Assembly (NCBI GenBank): GCA_965197405.1
Contig: OZ240206.1
Location: forward strand, 2,170,001-2,234,000
DNA from: G965197405 sp965197405
Lineage (GTDB): Bacteria; Chloroflexota; Dehalococcoidia; Lucifugimonadales; JAGWBF01
Reading direction: 5' to 3'
Length of the DNA: 64,000 nucleotides
Within the stretch, counting starts at the first letter, position 1, and the number at the start of each line of letters is the position of its first letter. The notes under the pieces were generated by a model, which saw only the letters and a program-made list of their open reading frames with translations, made no database searches and was not told the DNA's origin. This document shows, piece after piece, positions 45,266 through 54,559 of this stretch. Both the position numbers and the translations under genes were made by a program.

Positions 45266-46712
45266 GTAACAGTTCAGAGTTGATGAGATGGATTTGGGGA
45301 AGGCCCCTTTGCCGATGGAAACCACTGGACTCTGTGGCGGAGTTGTGGCATAAAAGAACAATGGAAAAGGAGGTTGACCTGAATAAAGCCAGCCGGGAAA
45401 CCCTGCTGGTCATTATCGGGGAACAAAGAGGTGTCATAGACCAACTACGCCAGCGTGTTGAGAGCTTGGAGGCTAAGCTATCCAGCGGCAGGGGGCCGAG
45501 GTCGGGGATGCCTGGGCACAAGCCAGCAGCCAAAGGCGAGCCGGTGGTGGAGATGAAGAAACGGCGCAAACCACGTTCTCATGGCTTTGCCAGGGCTCGG
45601 ATGGAACCGACGAGGCGGGTGGTACATGCCCCGGAGTCGTGCCCGGAATGTGGGACTGGCTTGGCCGGGGGATGGGTGCAGAGGAGCCGGGAGGTCATCG
45701 AGCTTGCTGTGGTCCCTGTGGAAGTCACAGAGCACGTCTTCATTGCTCGGATGTGTCCGCTGTGCCGGAAACGGCGGCTGCCCCGAAAGTCCCTGAGTCG
45801 GTTGGCCGTAGGGCGCCAGAGGTTGGGTGTCAATCTGGTGAGCCTGATAGCCACCCTGCGGGAAGAAGGCAGGCTGCCCATAGGGACCATCCAGTGGTAC
45901 TTGAAGATGGTGCATGGGTTGAAGCTGAGCGTTGGGGCTATCGTCCGGGCCGTCCACCATGTGGCCCGGCTTGGGATGGGGGCCCTAGAGGAGATACTGG
46001 AGCGTATCCGTGGCAGTCCGGTGGTGCATGCTGACGAGACTGGGTGGCGTGAGGAGGGGACCAATGGCTACGTGTGGACCTTCAGCACGTCCACGGAGCG
46101 GTATTTCCTACGGCGGGGTCGGGGCAAGGGGGTGGTGGACGAGGTCCTGGGCGAGACCTTCAGTGGGGTGCTGGTGAGCGACTTCTACGCCGCATATGAC
46201 CATTACCCTGGCCTCAAACAACGCTGCTGGGCCCACCTGCTACGGGACATCCATGAGTTGAAGGTGCTCTATCCCGAAGACCCCATCTTGGTGAAGTGGG
46301 TTCAGGCAGTGCATCGGCTCTACGTCAAGGCCAGGACTTGGGTGTCGGCTGGGAAACGGACCCCATCCCAGGGGCAGTTGGTGTTAGAAGAGGGATTGCT
46401 TGCCTTGTGCCGCCCCTTCCTGGAAGACTCCCTGGCACCCCAAGGACGGCTCTGCCGACGGATAGAAAAGCATATCAAAGAGTTGTTTGTCTTTGTGTCC
46501 CACCCACAAGTCCCCTCGGATAACAACGCTGCGGAACGGAGCCTGAGACATCTGGTCGTGAGCCGGAAGATCAGTGGCGGCACTCGCTCGGAGCCAGGCA
46601 GCGATAGCAAAATGACCCTGGCTTCCCTCTTCGGGACCTGGCGGGCCCGTGGGCTTAACCCCTTCCTGGAATGCCGCAGTCTCTTGATTTCCCCTCTACT
46701 CTGAACAGTTAC
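45266..46712 (+). mobile_element. IS66-family element
   Basis: 1447 bp, ends GTAACAGTTCAGAGT / GTAACTGTTCAGAGT, 8-bp target duplication GTTAGAAG at 45258-45265 and 46713-46720, as expected of IS66. Single-gene form without tnpA/tnpB. Confidence 0.95.
45361..46704 (+). CDS. IS66-family transposase
   Basis: About 447 aa from ATG 45361 (MEKEVDLNKASRETLLVII) with a leucine-zipper N-terminus. A zinc-finger segment CPECGTGL...MCPLC follows, then DDE core VVHADETGWRE, VLVSDFYAAYD and C-terminal NNAAERSLRHLVV. A frame extends to 45256, outside the IS, so the internal ATG is right. Apparently intact. Confidence 0.92.
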   Translation: MEKEVDLNKASRETLLVIIGEQRGVIDQLRQRVESLEAKLSSGRGPRSGMPGHKPAAKGEPVVEMKKRRKPRSHGFARARMEPTRRVVHAPESCPECGTGLAGGWVQRSREVIELAVVPVEVTEHVFIARMCPLCRKRRLPRKSLSRLAVGRQRLGVNLVSLIATLREEGRLPIGTIQWYLKMVHGLKLSVGAIVRAVHHVARLGMGALEEILERIRGSPVVHADETGWREEGTNGYVWTFSTSTERYFLRRGRGKGVVDEVLGETFSGVLVSDFYAAYDHYPGLKQRCWAHLLRDIHELKVLYPEDPILVKWVQAVHRLYVKARTWVSAGKRTPSQGQLVLEEGLLALCRPFLEDSLAPQGRLCRRIEKHIKELFVFVSHPQVPSDNNAAERSLRHLVVSRKISGGTRSEPGSDSKMTLASLFGTWRARGLNPFLECRSLLISPLL

Positions 46713-46843
46713 GTTAGAAGAGGCTTGCAGGAGAAGGCGTTACCAGGTATGCTGTATTAGCTCCTGACCGTGCGACGGCGTCCGGCCCCGGTCGTTCGCG
46801 GTGCTGGAGAGACCACGTCTACAGGAGGACCGATCGGCTCATC

Positions 46844-47491
46844 GTGTTGAGATTCGTCGAGGAAATCACCCTGCTTCAGCTCCACGACGACGGGAGGTTC
46901 GCGTACGTGCCTAACTGGTCGCTGCACTATGCCCTCGCCGGCGGCGTGCTGATGGACCTGGCGCTGGAGAACCGCATTGACACCGATCTGGAAAATCTGG
47001 TCCTGGTAGACGCCACGCCCATCGGCGACGGCCTGCTCGACTCGACGCTGGCGGAGATCGCAGCGGCGGAGGGGCACAACGCCCGTTTCTGGGTGGAACG
47101 CACGGCGGAGAACGCCTACGCAATCCACGAGGAGGCGCTCTCCCGGCTGGTCGCCCACGGCATCCTGGAGCGCCAGGATGACCGGTTCCTGTGGGTGTTC
47201 CGGTCCAGGCGCTACCCGGCCATTGACGGCAAGGCGGTGCGAGAGGTGAAGCTGCGCATCATGGAGGTGCTGTTCAGCGACGCTATACCGGACCCTCGGG
47301 ACGTGGTGATTATATGCCTGGCCGACGCATGCGGCATCTTCAAGGAGCTGTTGTCCAGGCGGGAGTTGACCAAGGCGTCTGCCCGCATCGAGCAGGTCCG
47401 CAGGCTGGACCTCATCGGCCAAGCCATGTCCCAGGCAATCCGCGACATCGAGGTGTCCGTCGCCGCCTCGGTACAGGGACATATGTACTGA
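46844..47491 (+). CDS. GPP34 (GOLPH3)-family protein
   Basis: 215 aa. FVEEITLLQLHDDGRFAYVPNWSLHYALAGGVLMDLAL is the N-terminal hallmark of GPP34, and LERQDDRFLWVFRSRRYPAIDG the central region. In eukaryotes the fold binds PI4P at the Golgi; many bacteria carry homologues of unknown role. GTG 46844 or TTG 46847 could start; GGAGG lies around 46824, rather far upstream. No operon partner. Confidence 0.82.
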   Translation: MLRFVEEITLLQLHDDGRFAYVPNWSLHYALAGGVLMDLALENRIDTDLENLVLVDATPIGDGLLDSTLAEIAAAEGHNARFWVERTAENAYAIHEEALSRLVAHGILERQDDRFLWVFRSRRYPAIDGKAVREVKLRIMEVLFSDAIPDPRDVVIICLADACGIFKELLSRRELTKASARIEQVRRLDLIGQAMSQAIRDIEVSVAASVQGHMY

Positions 47492-47602
47492 CGCGAGCGG
47501 CCGTCATCCCCTTACCCGCGATGCAGCCACTCCTCATCCGCGACATCCCGGACCACGGACGAGGACGACTACCCCGTCCCTGGTCCGATCTCTTACAGCC
47601 TC

Positions 47603-49288
47603 TTACAGTGACCAGTCGTCCGAAAGCTCCGGTGGCGGCAGCGGCCTGATGAAGACCTCCACCAGGGCCGGCTGGCCCTCCTCAGTGGCCCGGATGGCCC
47701 GTCTAAAGGCCGGGATAAGCTCCGCGGGCTGCTCCACCCTCTCGGAATAAGCGCCGAGGCCCCTGGCTACCATGCTGAAGTCGCCACCGAGTTCCGCCAT
47801 GGCCGGAGGGGGCGCGTTGGGGTTGTCCGCCTCCATGAGGGCGAATCCGGTGCCACCGTTATTGACCAGTATAGTGAGGGTCGGTATCTTCATGCGCACC
47901 GCCGTCTCCAGCTCCAGCCCCACCATGCCGAAGGAGGCGTCGCCGAGCATGTGGAACACCAGGTGGTCAGGTCGCCCGAGCTTGGCGCCGATGGCAGCGC
48001 CTAGGGACCATCCCATAGCAGCCATCCCGCCCATGCCGATGTAGTTGCGAGGCCGGGTCGCCATCCAGAAGGGGGACAGGTATCCCCGGCTGCCCCCGGC
48101 GTCATGGAGGGCTATAGTCTTGTCCAGGTCCACCACCTGCATGAAGTCGTGAATCACACGGTAGCCGTTGGTGGGCACCGAGTCGTCGGTGAAGGTGGCC
48201 ATCCACTCGCCGAGCCACTTGGACTTAGCCTGCTGAATCTCCGCCACCACTTCCTCCCTGACCCCACCACGACCCGGCCCCAGGCGGTCTCTCACCGCAT
48301 CCACCAGGTCTCGCAGGGCCAGCTTGGCGTCCGCCAGTATGCCCACGTCCGCCTGGTATATCTTGTTCAAGTCCGTGGCGTCCGCGTTGATGTGGACCAG
48401 CTTGACGCCCGGAGGAATGGGCCGCCCGTCAGTGCCGTTGGGCAGTCGGAAGGAGTTGCCCACGGCCAGGACCAGATCGGCCTTCCGGTTGATGTGGATA
48501 GCGGTGCCGCTGGCGAACCGGCTCTTGGGGTACACCCCTCCGCCCAGGGAGAGGGGATGGTCCTCCGGGAAGGCGCCCTTTCCCACCAGGGTGCTGGCTA
48601 CGGGCATGGAGAGAAGCTCGGCCAACTCCTTAGCCTCCTCCGCAGCCTCGGCCCACAGCACCCCACCGCCGACGTTCATTATCGGGTATCTGGCCTCGAT
48701 GAGAAGCTGGGCGGCCTTGTCTATGTCCTGGGGGTCCGGCGCCGACCTTCGACCCGGCCCCACAGGCTCGTAATGAAGCTGTTCATCGGAGGCTTCCGCG
48801 GATAGAATGTCCTGGGGCATTTCCAGCACCACCGGACCGGGCGAGCCGGAGCGGAGGGTCGTGAAAGCCCGGCGCATGATCTCGGGAATCTGGTCCACCC
48901 GGTTCATGGTCCCCTTCCACTTCACCAGGCTATCGAAAATGCTGGAAGGGACCTCCTGCTGGATTTCCTTCCCCATGCTGCCTATGGGATGCTGTCCCAT
49001 GAGCAGCAGGACGGGGACGTTATCGGCAAAGCTGCCGGCTATGCCGGTCAGGGTATTCGTAGCGCCGGGGCCGGTGCCAGTCATGGCCACGCCCACTTTG
49101 CCGGTCGCGCGAGCGTAGCCGTCTGCTATCTCTACTCCAAGCCTCTCGTGGCGCGTGGAAAAAGCCAGGATAGTTTCAGACTCCCTCAGCGCCGACCACA
49201 AGGGGCCTAAACCTCCCCCCGAAAACCCGCTGATGTAGCTGACCCCCTCCTTCTCCAGTGCACGAATGACCGCATCGCCTCCACGCAT
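47603..49288 (-). CDS. ThDP-dependent acetolactate synthase-like enzyme 2
   Basis: 561 aa, full-length three-domain ThDP enzyme. PYR domain FSTRHERLGVEIADGYARATGKVGVAMTGTGPGATNTLTG with catalytic Glu; middle domain YPIMNVGGGVLWAEAAEEAKEL; PP domain GDASFGMVGLELETAVRMKIPTLTILVNN. Only moderately like the enzyme at 32-1747, so not a recent duplicate. Reaction unknown (acetolactate synthase, oxalyl-CoA decarboxylase-like or benzoylformate-type all possible). Stands alone. Confidence 0.85.
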   Translation of the reverse strand: MRGGDAVIRALEKEGVSYISGFSGGGLGPLWSALRESETILAFSTRHERLGVEIADGYARATGKVGVAMTGTGPGATNTLTGIAGSFADNVPVLLLMGQHPIGSMGKEIQQEVPSSIFDSLVKWKGTMNRVDQIPEIMRRAFTTLRSGSPGPVVLEMPQDILSAEASDEQLHYEPVGPGRRSAPDPQDIDKAAQLLIEARYPIMNVGGGVLWAEAAEEAKELAELLSMPVASTLVGKGAFPEDHPLSLGGGVYPKSRFASGTAIHINRKADLVLAVGNSFRLPNGTDGRPIPPGVKLVHINADATDLNKIYQADVGILADAKLALRDLVDAVRDRLGPGRGGVREEVVAEIQQAKSKWLGEWMATFTDDSVPTNGYRVIHDFMQVVDLDKTIALHDAGGSRGYLSPFWMATRPRNYIGMGGMAAMGWSLGAAIGAKLGRPDHLVFHMLGDASFGMVGLELETAVRMKIPTLTILVNNGGTGFALMEADNPNAPPPAMAELGGDFSMVARGLGAYSERVEQPAELIPAFRRAIRATEEGQPALVEVFIRPLPPPELSDDWSL

Positions 49289-49377
49289 AATAGCCCCCTT
49301 ACATGAGATTTGTGGCGTCAGGTGATGCGATTCTAAGCCAGCGCCTTGCTCCAGTCAAGAGCGCCCTTGGTCGAGGC

Positions 49378-50609
49378 CAGGACGATTGCAAAGTGGGCGT
49401 AAAAGGGATAGAAAGAGGAGAGAGGAAATGAAAAGGGGGTGATGAGAGACTATGGGAACGGCGGTGGAGTCTCTTTTCGGATGCTTGGCAGAGATACCAG
49501 ACCCTAGAAAAGCCCGGGGAATCAGACATCCCTTTCAGGCGATTTTGCGCTTGAGCCTGTTGGGACTGGTGAGCGGTCAAACAACGATGGCCCATATAGC
49601 TTTGTTCGGAGAAAAACACTGGCCCAGATTGAAGGAACCCTTGGGCTTTGTTCAGGACCGGCCTCCCCACGCTACCACGATTTCCCGCACCTTGGCCGGG
49701 GTCTCTTTTGGGCAACTACAAGGAGCCTTGATTGGCTGGATGGAGAGGGTAGCGCCAGACCAACCGATGAATGCCGCAGTGGATGGGAAGTGGGCTAGAC
49801 AGTCCGAAGATGCCGCCGGGAATCCTCTGGGGATGGTAAACGTCCTGGCCCATGACTTGAAGCTGTGCCTGGCCCAGTGGCCGATGACGGAGAAGCGGTA
49901 CGAACCGGCAGTGTTGCGGACCCAACTGGCCCAGTTGTTTGAGCATTATCCCAGCTTGCAACTGCTCACTATGGACGCCCTGTATGCAGAGCGGGACCTT
50001 TGCCAGGCCATCGTGAGCTATGGACGGGACTACCTGGTGCGGGTCAAAGGGAACCGGCCTACGGTCCTGGCCGCCCTGGCGGACGGGTTTTCAGAGGACC
50101 AACTGGGGGAACCGCAAGCGCAGACTGTGGACAAAGGGGGGGCAAAATCGAGACCCGGAGGCTTTGGGCCAGCACTGTACTAGCCGACTACATCCGGGAG
50201 GAACTGGGGTTTCCTGGGGCACAGCAGGGGGCAATGGTGGAAAAAGTGAGCGTAGAGATAGCCACTGGTGAAGTATCCAAGGAGCGGTGGTATCTGCTGA
50301 CCAGTCTACCTTCCAGAGGATGCACCCCAGACGGACTGCTCCGGCTGTTCCGAAACCACTGGAGCGTTGAGAATAGCCTGCACCATGTGAAAGACCGTAG
50401 CTGGGATGAAGATCGGCACACGCTGCGCCGTCCGGGGCTGGGAGAGGTCTTTGCCACTCTGGTGAATGCCAGTTTGAACGCCCTGCGCCTGGAAGGGTGG
50501 TTTCCAGCCAAGATGTCCATGCCCTTACGCGCCAAGAGTTGCGCTTTTAGCCCGGATCAGACTATCGCTCGATTGTCCGGCCAGCTATTTTGACTTTGCA
50601 ATCGTCCTG
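49378..50609 (+). mobile_element. ISAs1-family element, second type
   Basis: 1232 bp, ends CAGGACGATTGCAAAGT and complement, 10-bp duplication TGGTCGAGGC at 49368-49377 and 50610-50619. Different in sequence from the ISAs1 at 32850. An orphan end of this type lies at 22063. Confidence 0.94.
49452..50593 (+). pseudogene. ISAs1 transposase with G-run frameshift
   Basis: Frame 1 from ATG 49452 (LAEIPDPRKARGIRHPFQAIL... AAVDGKWARQS... LLTMDALYAERDL... YLVRVKGNRP) to DKGG near 50140. A run of seven G shifts the rest (KIETRRLWAST... NHWSVENSLHHVKD) into another frame that ends at 50593. One G fewer would restore it. Could be decay, a sequencing error in a homopolymer or a slippage site. Confidence 0.82.
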
Positions 50610-50728
50610 TGGTCGAGGCCTTCAGGGCTGAGTGGTAAATCAGGGCGCCGCCCCTTGCTTCAACGACCCGCCAGGTATAGAATGTAACGTGTCAAAGATG
50701 TATCCGAGGTATTCAAGGAAGGATAGCT

Positions 50729-51100
50729 ATGGAAGCCCAGTCTCTAGTACCTGTCACGCCCAACCCTAAAGTCGGGGATTTTGGCCCCGGTGATACCGTT
50801 CGAGTGAACTTCCGTGTGAGAGAGGGGGAGCGGGAACGGGTGCAGGCCTTCCAGGGTGTGGTGATAAGCAGGCGGGGAGGCGGACCCAACGCCACCTTTT
50901 CCGTGAGGCGCGTCACCTACAGCATAGGAATCGAACGGACTTTTCCCCTGTACTCGCCACTGCTGGAGTCGGTGGAGGTAGTGCGGAGGGGGGATGTCCG
51001 AAGGGCCAAGCTCTATTACCTTCGCGGTCTCTCCGGGAGGGCGGCCAGAATCAAGGAGAGGCGCCAGCCCGGCAGAGATTCCAAGCGCGCCCCGGGGTAA
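50729..51100 (+). CDS. rplS: 50S ribosomal protein L19
   Basis: 123 aa. FGPGDTVRVNFRVREGERERVQAFQGVVISRRGGG and TFSVRRVTYSIGIERTFPLYSPLLESVEVVRRGDVRRAKLYYLRGLSGRAARIKE are diagnostic (regions cited, residues ~18-110). Located at the 30S-50S interface. AAGGAAGG precedes the ATG. No trmD/rimM upstream as in many bacteria; an IS lies there instead. Confidence 0.96.
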   Translation: MEAQSLVPVTPNPKVGDFGPGDTVRVNFRVREGERERVQAFQGVVISRRGGGPNATFSVRRVTYSIGIERTFPLYSPLLESVEVVRRGDVRRAKLYYLRGLSGRAARIKERRQPGRDSKRAPG

Positions 51101-51217
51101 TGCCCAGCCCGGGGCCTGTCCTAGGGATGGGTCTCGACCACCCGGGCGTCTTCAAGATACCCTCCTATCCGGTGGCATTTCGCCCGTTGACCGACCGGTC
51201 GCTGAGCTAGGTATAGC

Positions 51218-53710
51218 ATGAGATACGCTGAGGTGGCCGTTGATGCGCCCATCGGCTACGATAGGACACTCTCCTACAGTGTTCCGGCGCGGTTTGAGGT
51301 AGAGCCGGGCCAGATGGTCTGGGTCCCTCTGGGTCCCCGGCCCGTTCAGGGTGTAATCTTTCACCTCGCGGACCATCCACAGGTCGAAGTCACCAAAGAT
51401 ATAATCGCGCCCATCGAGCCGTCGCCCCTCATACCCCCCCTGGGCATCGCCTTGGCCCGCTGGATTAGCCGCTACTACATGTCGTCCCTCTTCGATTCGG
51501 TGGCTCTCATGCTGCCCCCCGGGTTCGAGGGCCGCGTACGTTCCTATATCCGGGCATCTCTTCCCACCTCTCCCTCCGCCGGTGAAAGCGAGTCGGAGGG
51601 AGAATCAACCCACCCCCACCCGTCGAACGCGAGAGATACCCTTGGCCCCAGGGGGAAAGAGGTTCTGGAGCGCCTCGCCACCCAGGGGGAGGTCAAGGAA
51701 AGCGATATGGTGAAGGCCCTGGGGAAGGATGGGGAAAGGGAGCTCCGGTGGCTGTTGAGGAAGGGCCTGCTACAACGGCGATGGGAGTTGCCCAGACCGA
51801 GGGTCTCCTACAAGTATGAATGCTACATCCGACCCGTGACGTCCGGCGAGAGGGTAGAGGCGGAGTCACCTGGCAGCAAGGCCCCCAAACAGAAGGCCCT
51901 GTATGAAGCTCTGACCCTCTCCGATGGGCCGGTTTCCCTATCCCTGGCCAACAAAGAGTACGGCACGGGTGCGGTAGCGGGCCTGCTGGCGAAGGGGTTG
52001 CTCGCCCTGGAGTGGGTGAGGATAGAGAGGGAGCCGGCGTTACAACGCGTCCGGGGCGCGCCGGACGGGGCCGGCATGGCCCTGACGCCGGAGCAGGAGC
52101 GTGCGCTGTCGGAGATCGGGGCCGCCCTGGAGACCGGGACGGGAGCTGGAGGCCCTTTCCTCCTTCACGGAGTCACCGGCAGCGGCAAGACCGAGATATA
52201 CCTACGGGCGCTGGACCGTTGTGCGAAGATGGGCAAAAAGGGCATCTTCCTCGTACCTGAAATAGCTCTCACACCCCAAACGGTCCACCGCCTCAACGCC
52301 CGGTTTCCCGGAAAGGTGGCCGTGCTCCACAGCCGCCTCTCCCCGGGGGAGCAGTTTGACCAGTGGTGGAGGATAAGGGACGGGCAGTACGACGTGGTGG
52401 TGGGGCCTCGGAGCGCCCTCTTTTCCCCCCTCGCCGGCCTGGGACTGATAGTTATAGACGAGGAGCATGAGTGGGCCTACAAGCAGCAGGACGCCACCCC
52501 TCATTACCACGCCCGCGAGGCGTCCCTCAAGCTGGCCGAGCTTACCGGAGCGGCGGTGGTGATGGGCAGCGCCACCCCCGACGTGGAGACCTACTTCAAG
52601 GCCAGTCGTGGAGGGTACAGGCTCCTGGAGCTGCCCCGGAGGATCGCTCCTCCCGGCAGTGATCAGAACGGGGCCGCGGAGTTGGCCGAGGTGGAGGTCT
52701 GCGATATGCGAGAGGAGCTGAAGGAGGGCAACCGCAGCATCTTCAGCCGTCCCCTGGCATCCGCCCTCAGCCGGTGCGTGGACGCGGGGCAGCAGGCCAT
52801 CCTGTTCCTCAACCGCCGTGGCTCCTCCGCCGTGGTCCAGTGTCGCGACTGCGGGCACGCGCTGCGCTGCCGTAGCTGCTCCGTGACCCTCACCTACCAC
52901 GCCACGGACATGCGTCTCATCTGCCACCAGTGCAACCGGCGGTCCTCCCTTCCCAGGAGGGGTTGTCCCCAGTGCCGCAGCCCTCGGATAAGGTACTTGG
53001 GCCTGGGGACCCAGAGAGTGGTGGAGGAGTTGCGGCGGCTTCTACCCGATGTTACCGCCCTGCGCTGGGATAGGGACACGTCCCACGCTCCCCATGCCCA
53101 CGAGAGCATAATGGACCGCTTTCTTCGAGGAGAGGCCCAGGTCTTGATAGGCACTCAGATGGTCGCCAAGGGGTTGCATGTGCCCAACGTGACCCTCGTA
53201 GGGGTGGTCCTGGCGGACATCGGGCTGAATCTGCCCGACTTCCGCGCCGGGGAGAGAGCCTTCCAGCTCCTATGCCAGGTGGCGGGGCGAGCGGGCAGAG
53301 GGGCCTCGCCGGGCAGGGTGATTATACAGACCTATAACCCTTCCAACTACGCTGTGGCGGCGGCGGCGAGGCAAGATTATGGACTCCTCTACAGCAAGGA
53401 GATAGAGTTTCGCCAGGAGCAGGCGAATCCCCCCTTCAACAGCCTTGTCCACATGACATATCTTCACGTCAACGCTGCGGCCTGTCAGCGGGAAGCCGAG
53501 AGGATGGGCCTCATGCTGCGCCAGCGGTCTTATTCCCTGGGCTTGACCGACGTGGAGGTGGTGGGGCCGGCCCCCGCTTTCCCGGAGCGAGTCCGGGGCA
53601 GGTACAGGTGGCACGTAATCCTGCGTGGCCGGAACCTCCATTCCTTCCTGGAGGGCGTGCCCATACCCCAGGGCTGGACAGTGGACGTGGACCCCGTGAG
53701 CGTGCTATGA
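51218..53710 (+). CDS. priA: Primosomal protein N' (replication restart helicase PriA)
   Basis: 830 aa. N-terminal 3'-DNA-binding domain (VAVDAPIGYDRTLSYSVP), winged helix with a Ser/Glu-rich linker near residue 115. Helicase: Walker A GVTGSGKTEIY, DEEHEWAYKQ box, GSATPD. Zinc-binding CRDCGHALRCRSC and CHQCN...CPQC. C-terminal motifs IGTQMVAKGLHVPNVTLV and QVAGRAGR. Full length. It reloads the replisome at stalled forks. Confidence 0.95.
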   Translation: MRYAEVAVDAPIGYDRTLSYSVPARFEVEPGQMVWVPLGPRPVQGVIFHLADHPQVEVTKDIIAPIEPSPLIPPLGIALARWISRYYMSSLFDSVALMLPPGFEGRVRSYIRASLPTSPSAGESESEGESTHPHPSNARDTLGPRGKEVLERLATQGEVKESDMVKALGKDGERELRWLLRKGLLQRRWELPRPRVSYKYECYIRPVTSGERVEAESPGSKAPKQKALYEALTLSDGPVSLSLANKEYGTGAVAGLLAKGLLALEWVRIEREPALQRVRGAPDGAGMALTPEQERALSEIGAALETGTGAGGPFLLHGVTGSGKTEIYLRALDRCAKMGKKGIFLVPEIALTPQTVHRLNARFPGKVAVLHSRLSPGEQFDQWWRIRDGQYDVVVGPRSALFSPLAGLGLIVIDEEHEWAYKQQDATPHYHAREASLKLAELTGAAVVMGSATPDVETYFKASRGGYRLLELPRRIAPPGSDQNGAAELAEVEVCDMREELKEGNRSIFSRPLASALSRCVDAGQQAILFLNRRGSSAVVQCRDCGHALRCRSCSVTLTYHATDMRLICHQCNRRSSLPRRGCPQCRSPRIRYLGLGTQRVVEELRRLLPDVTALRWDRDTSHAPHAHESIMDRFLRGEAQVLIGTQMVAKGLHVPNVTLVGVVLADIGLNLPDFRAGERAFQLLCQVAGRAGRGASPGRVIIQTYNPSNYAVAAAARQDYGLLYSKEIEFRQEQANPPFNSLVHMTYLHVNAAACQREAERMGLMLRQRSYSLGLTDVEVVGPAPAFPERVRGRYRWHVILRGRNLHSFLEGVPIPQGWTVDVDPVSVL

Positions 53711-53917
53711 GGGGCTTCCTTCATTCCATGACCAGCCCGCCGCTTCTTTACATCTACGACACACCTTGGCTATAATCAAGCTGGAGTCCTGACCAAACGC
53801 CTCATAGAGTTTGTTCTCAATAGAAGGCCCTACTGCTCGACAGTCGGGTAAACAGAGCCTGCCCTAGTCGCACCTGCCCAATCGGACCCGCCTAATTGTA
53901 CCCGGAGGTGGAAAGAA

Positions 53918-54472
53918 GTGTCTGCTCTTCCCATGCACATCGTCCCTGATGCCATACTCAGGGAAAAGGCCAAGCGCGTCAGCGCCATAAGCCCCTCTCT
54001 TCAAAGGCTGATTGACGATATGATAGAGACCATGCACGACGCGCACGGCGTCGGTCTCGCTGCCAACCAGGTGGGGGTCCTCCAGCGAGTCATCGTCATT
54101 CAGCTGTCCGAGGATGAGGAGCCCAGGGTGTTTATCAACCCTGAGATAATCCGAAGCGAGGGCGAGCGACATGTGGAGGAGGGGTGTCTCAGCATACCCG
54201 GGTACAGGGGCCTTGTCCGGCGCTCCGTAAAAGTTCGGGCCAAAGGCCTGGACCGCAAGGGCAAAGCTGTACGTGTCAATGCCGACGAGCTTCTGGCGCA
54301 GGCGCTGGAGCACGAGATAGACCACCTCAACGGTGTCCTGTACATTGACCGCCTCGTAGATAAGAGCAAGCTATGGAAGGAAGAGCCTGTACGAATTCCC
54401 CAAGCGGAGCCTGAAGAGGAGTCCGAGTCGGAGTCCGAAAGGGAACCTGTCGAGACGGGCTATACGGGCTAA
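53918..54472 (+). CDS. def: Peptide deformylase
   Basis: 184 aa from GTG 53918, with GGAGGTGG at 53903-53910. All three motifs: GVGLAANQVG, EEGCLSIPG and HEIDHLNG (Cys plus two His for Fe). The C-terminal ~25 residues are an acidic Glu/Ser-rich tail beyond the usual end. Removes N-formyl from new proteins. 53711-53917 upstream has no gene. Confidence 0.95.
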   Translation: MSALPMHIVPDAILREKAKRVSAISPSLQRLIDDMIETMHDAHGVGLAANQVGVLQRVIVIQLSEDEEPRVFINPEIIRSEGERHVEEGCLSIPGYRGLVRRSVKVRAKGLDRKGKAVRVNADELLAQALEHEIDHLNGVLYIDRLVDKSKLWKEEPVRIPQAEPEEESESESEREPVETGYTG

Positions 54473-54559
54473 TGCTGAAAGGCCGCCGGCAGCCCGTTGC
54501 CCCTGTTGCCATCCAGGGCTGCGGGCGTAAACTCTTCCCCCGAGATTGCCACCCATAGG

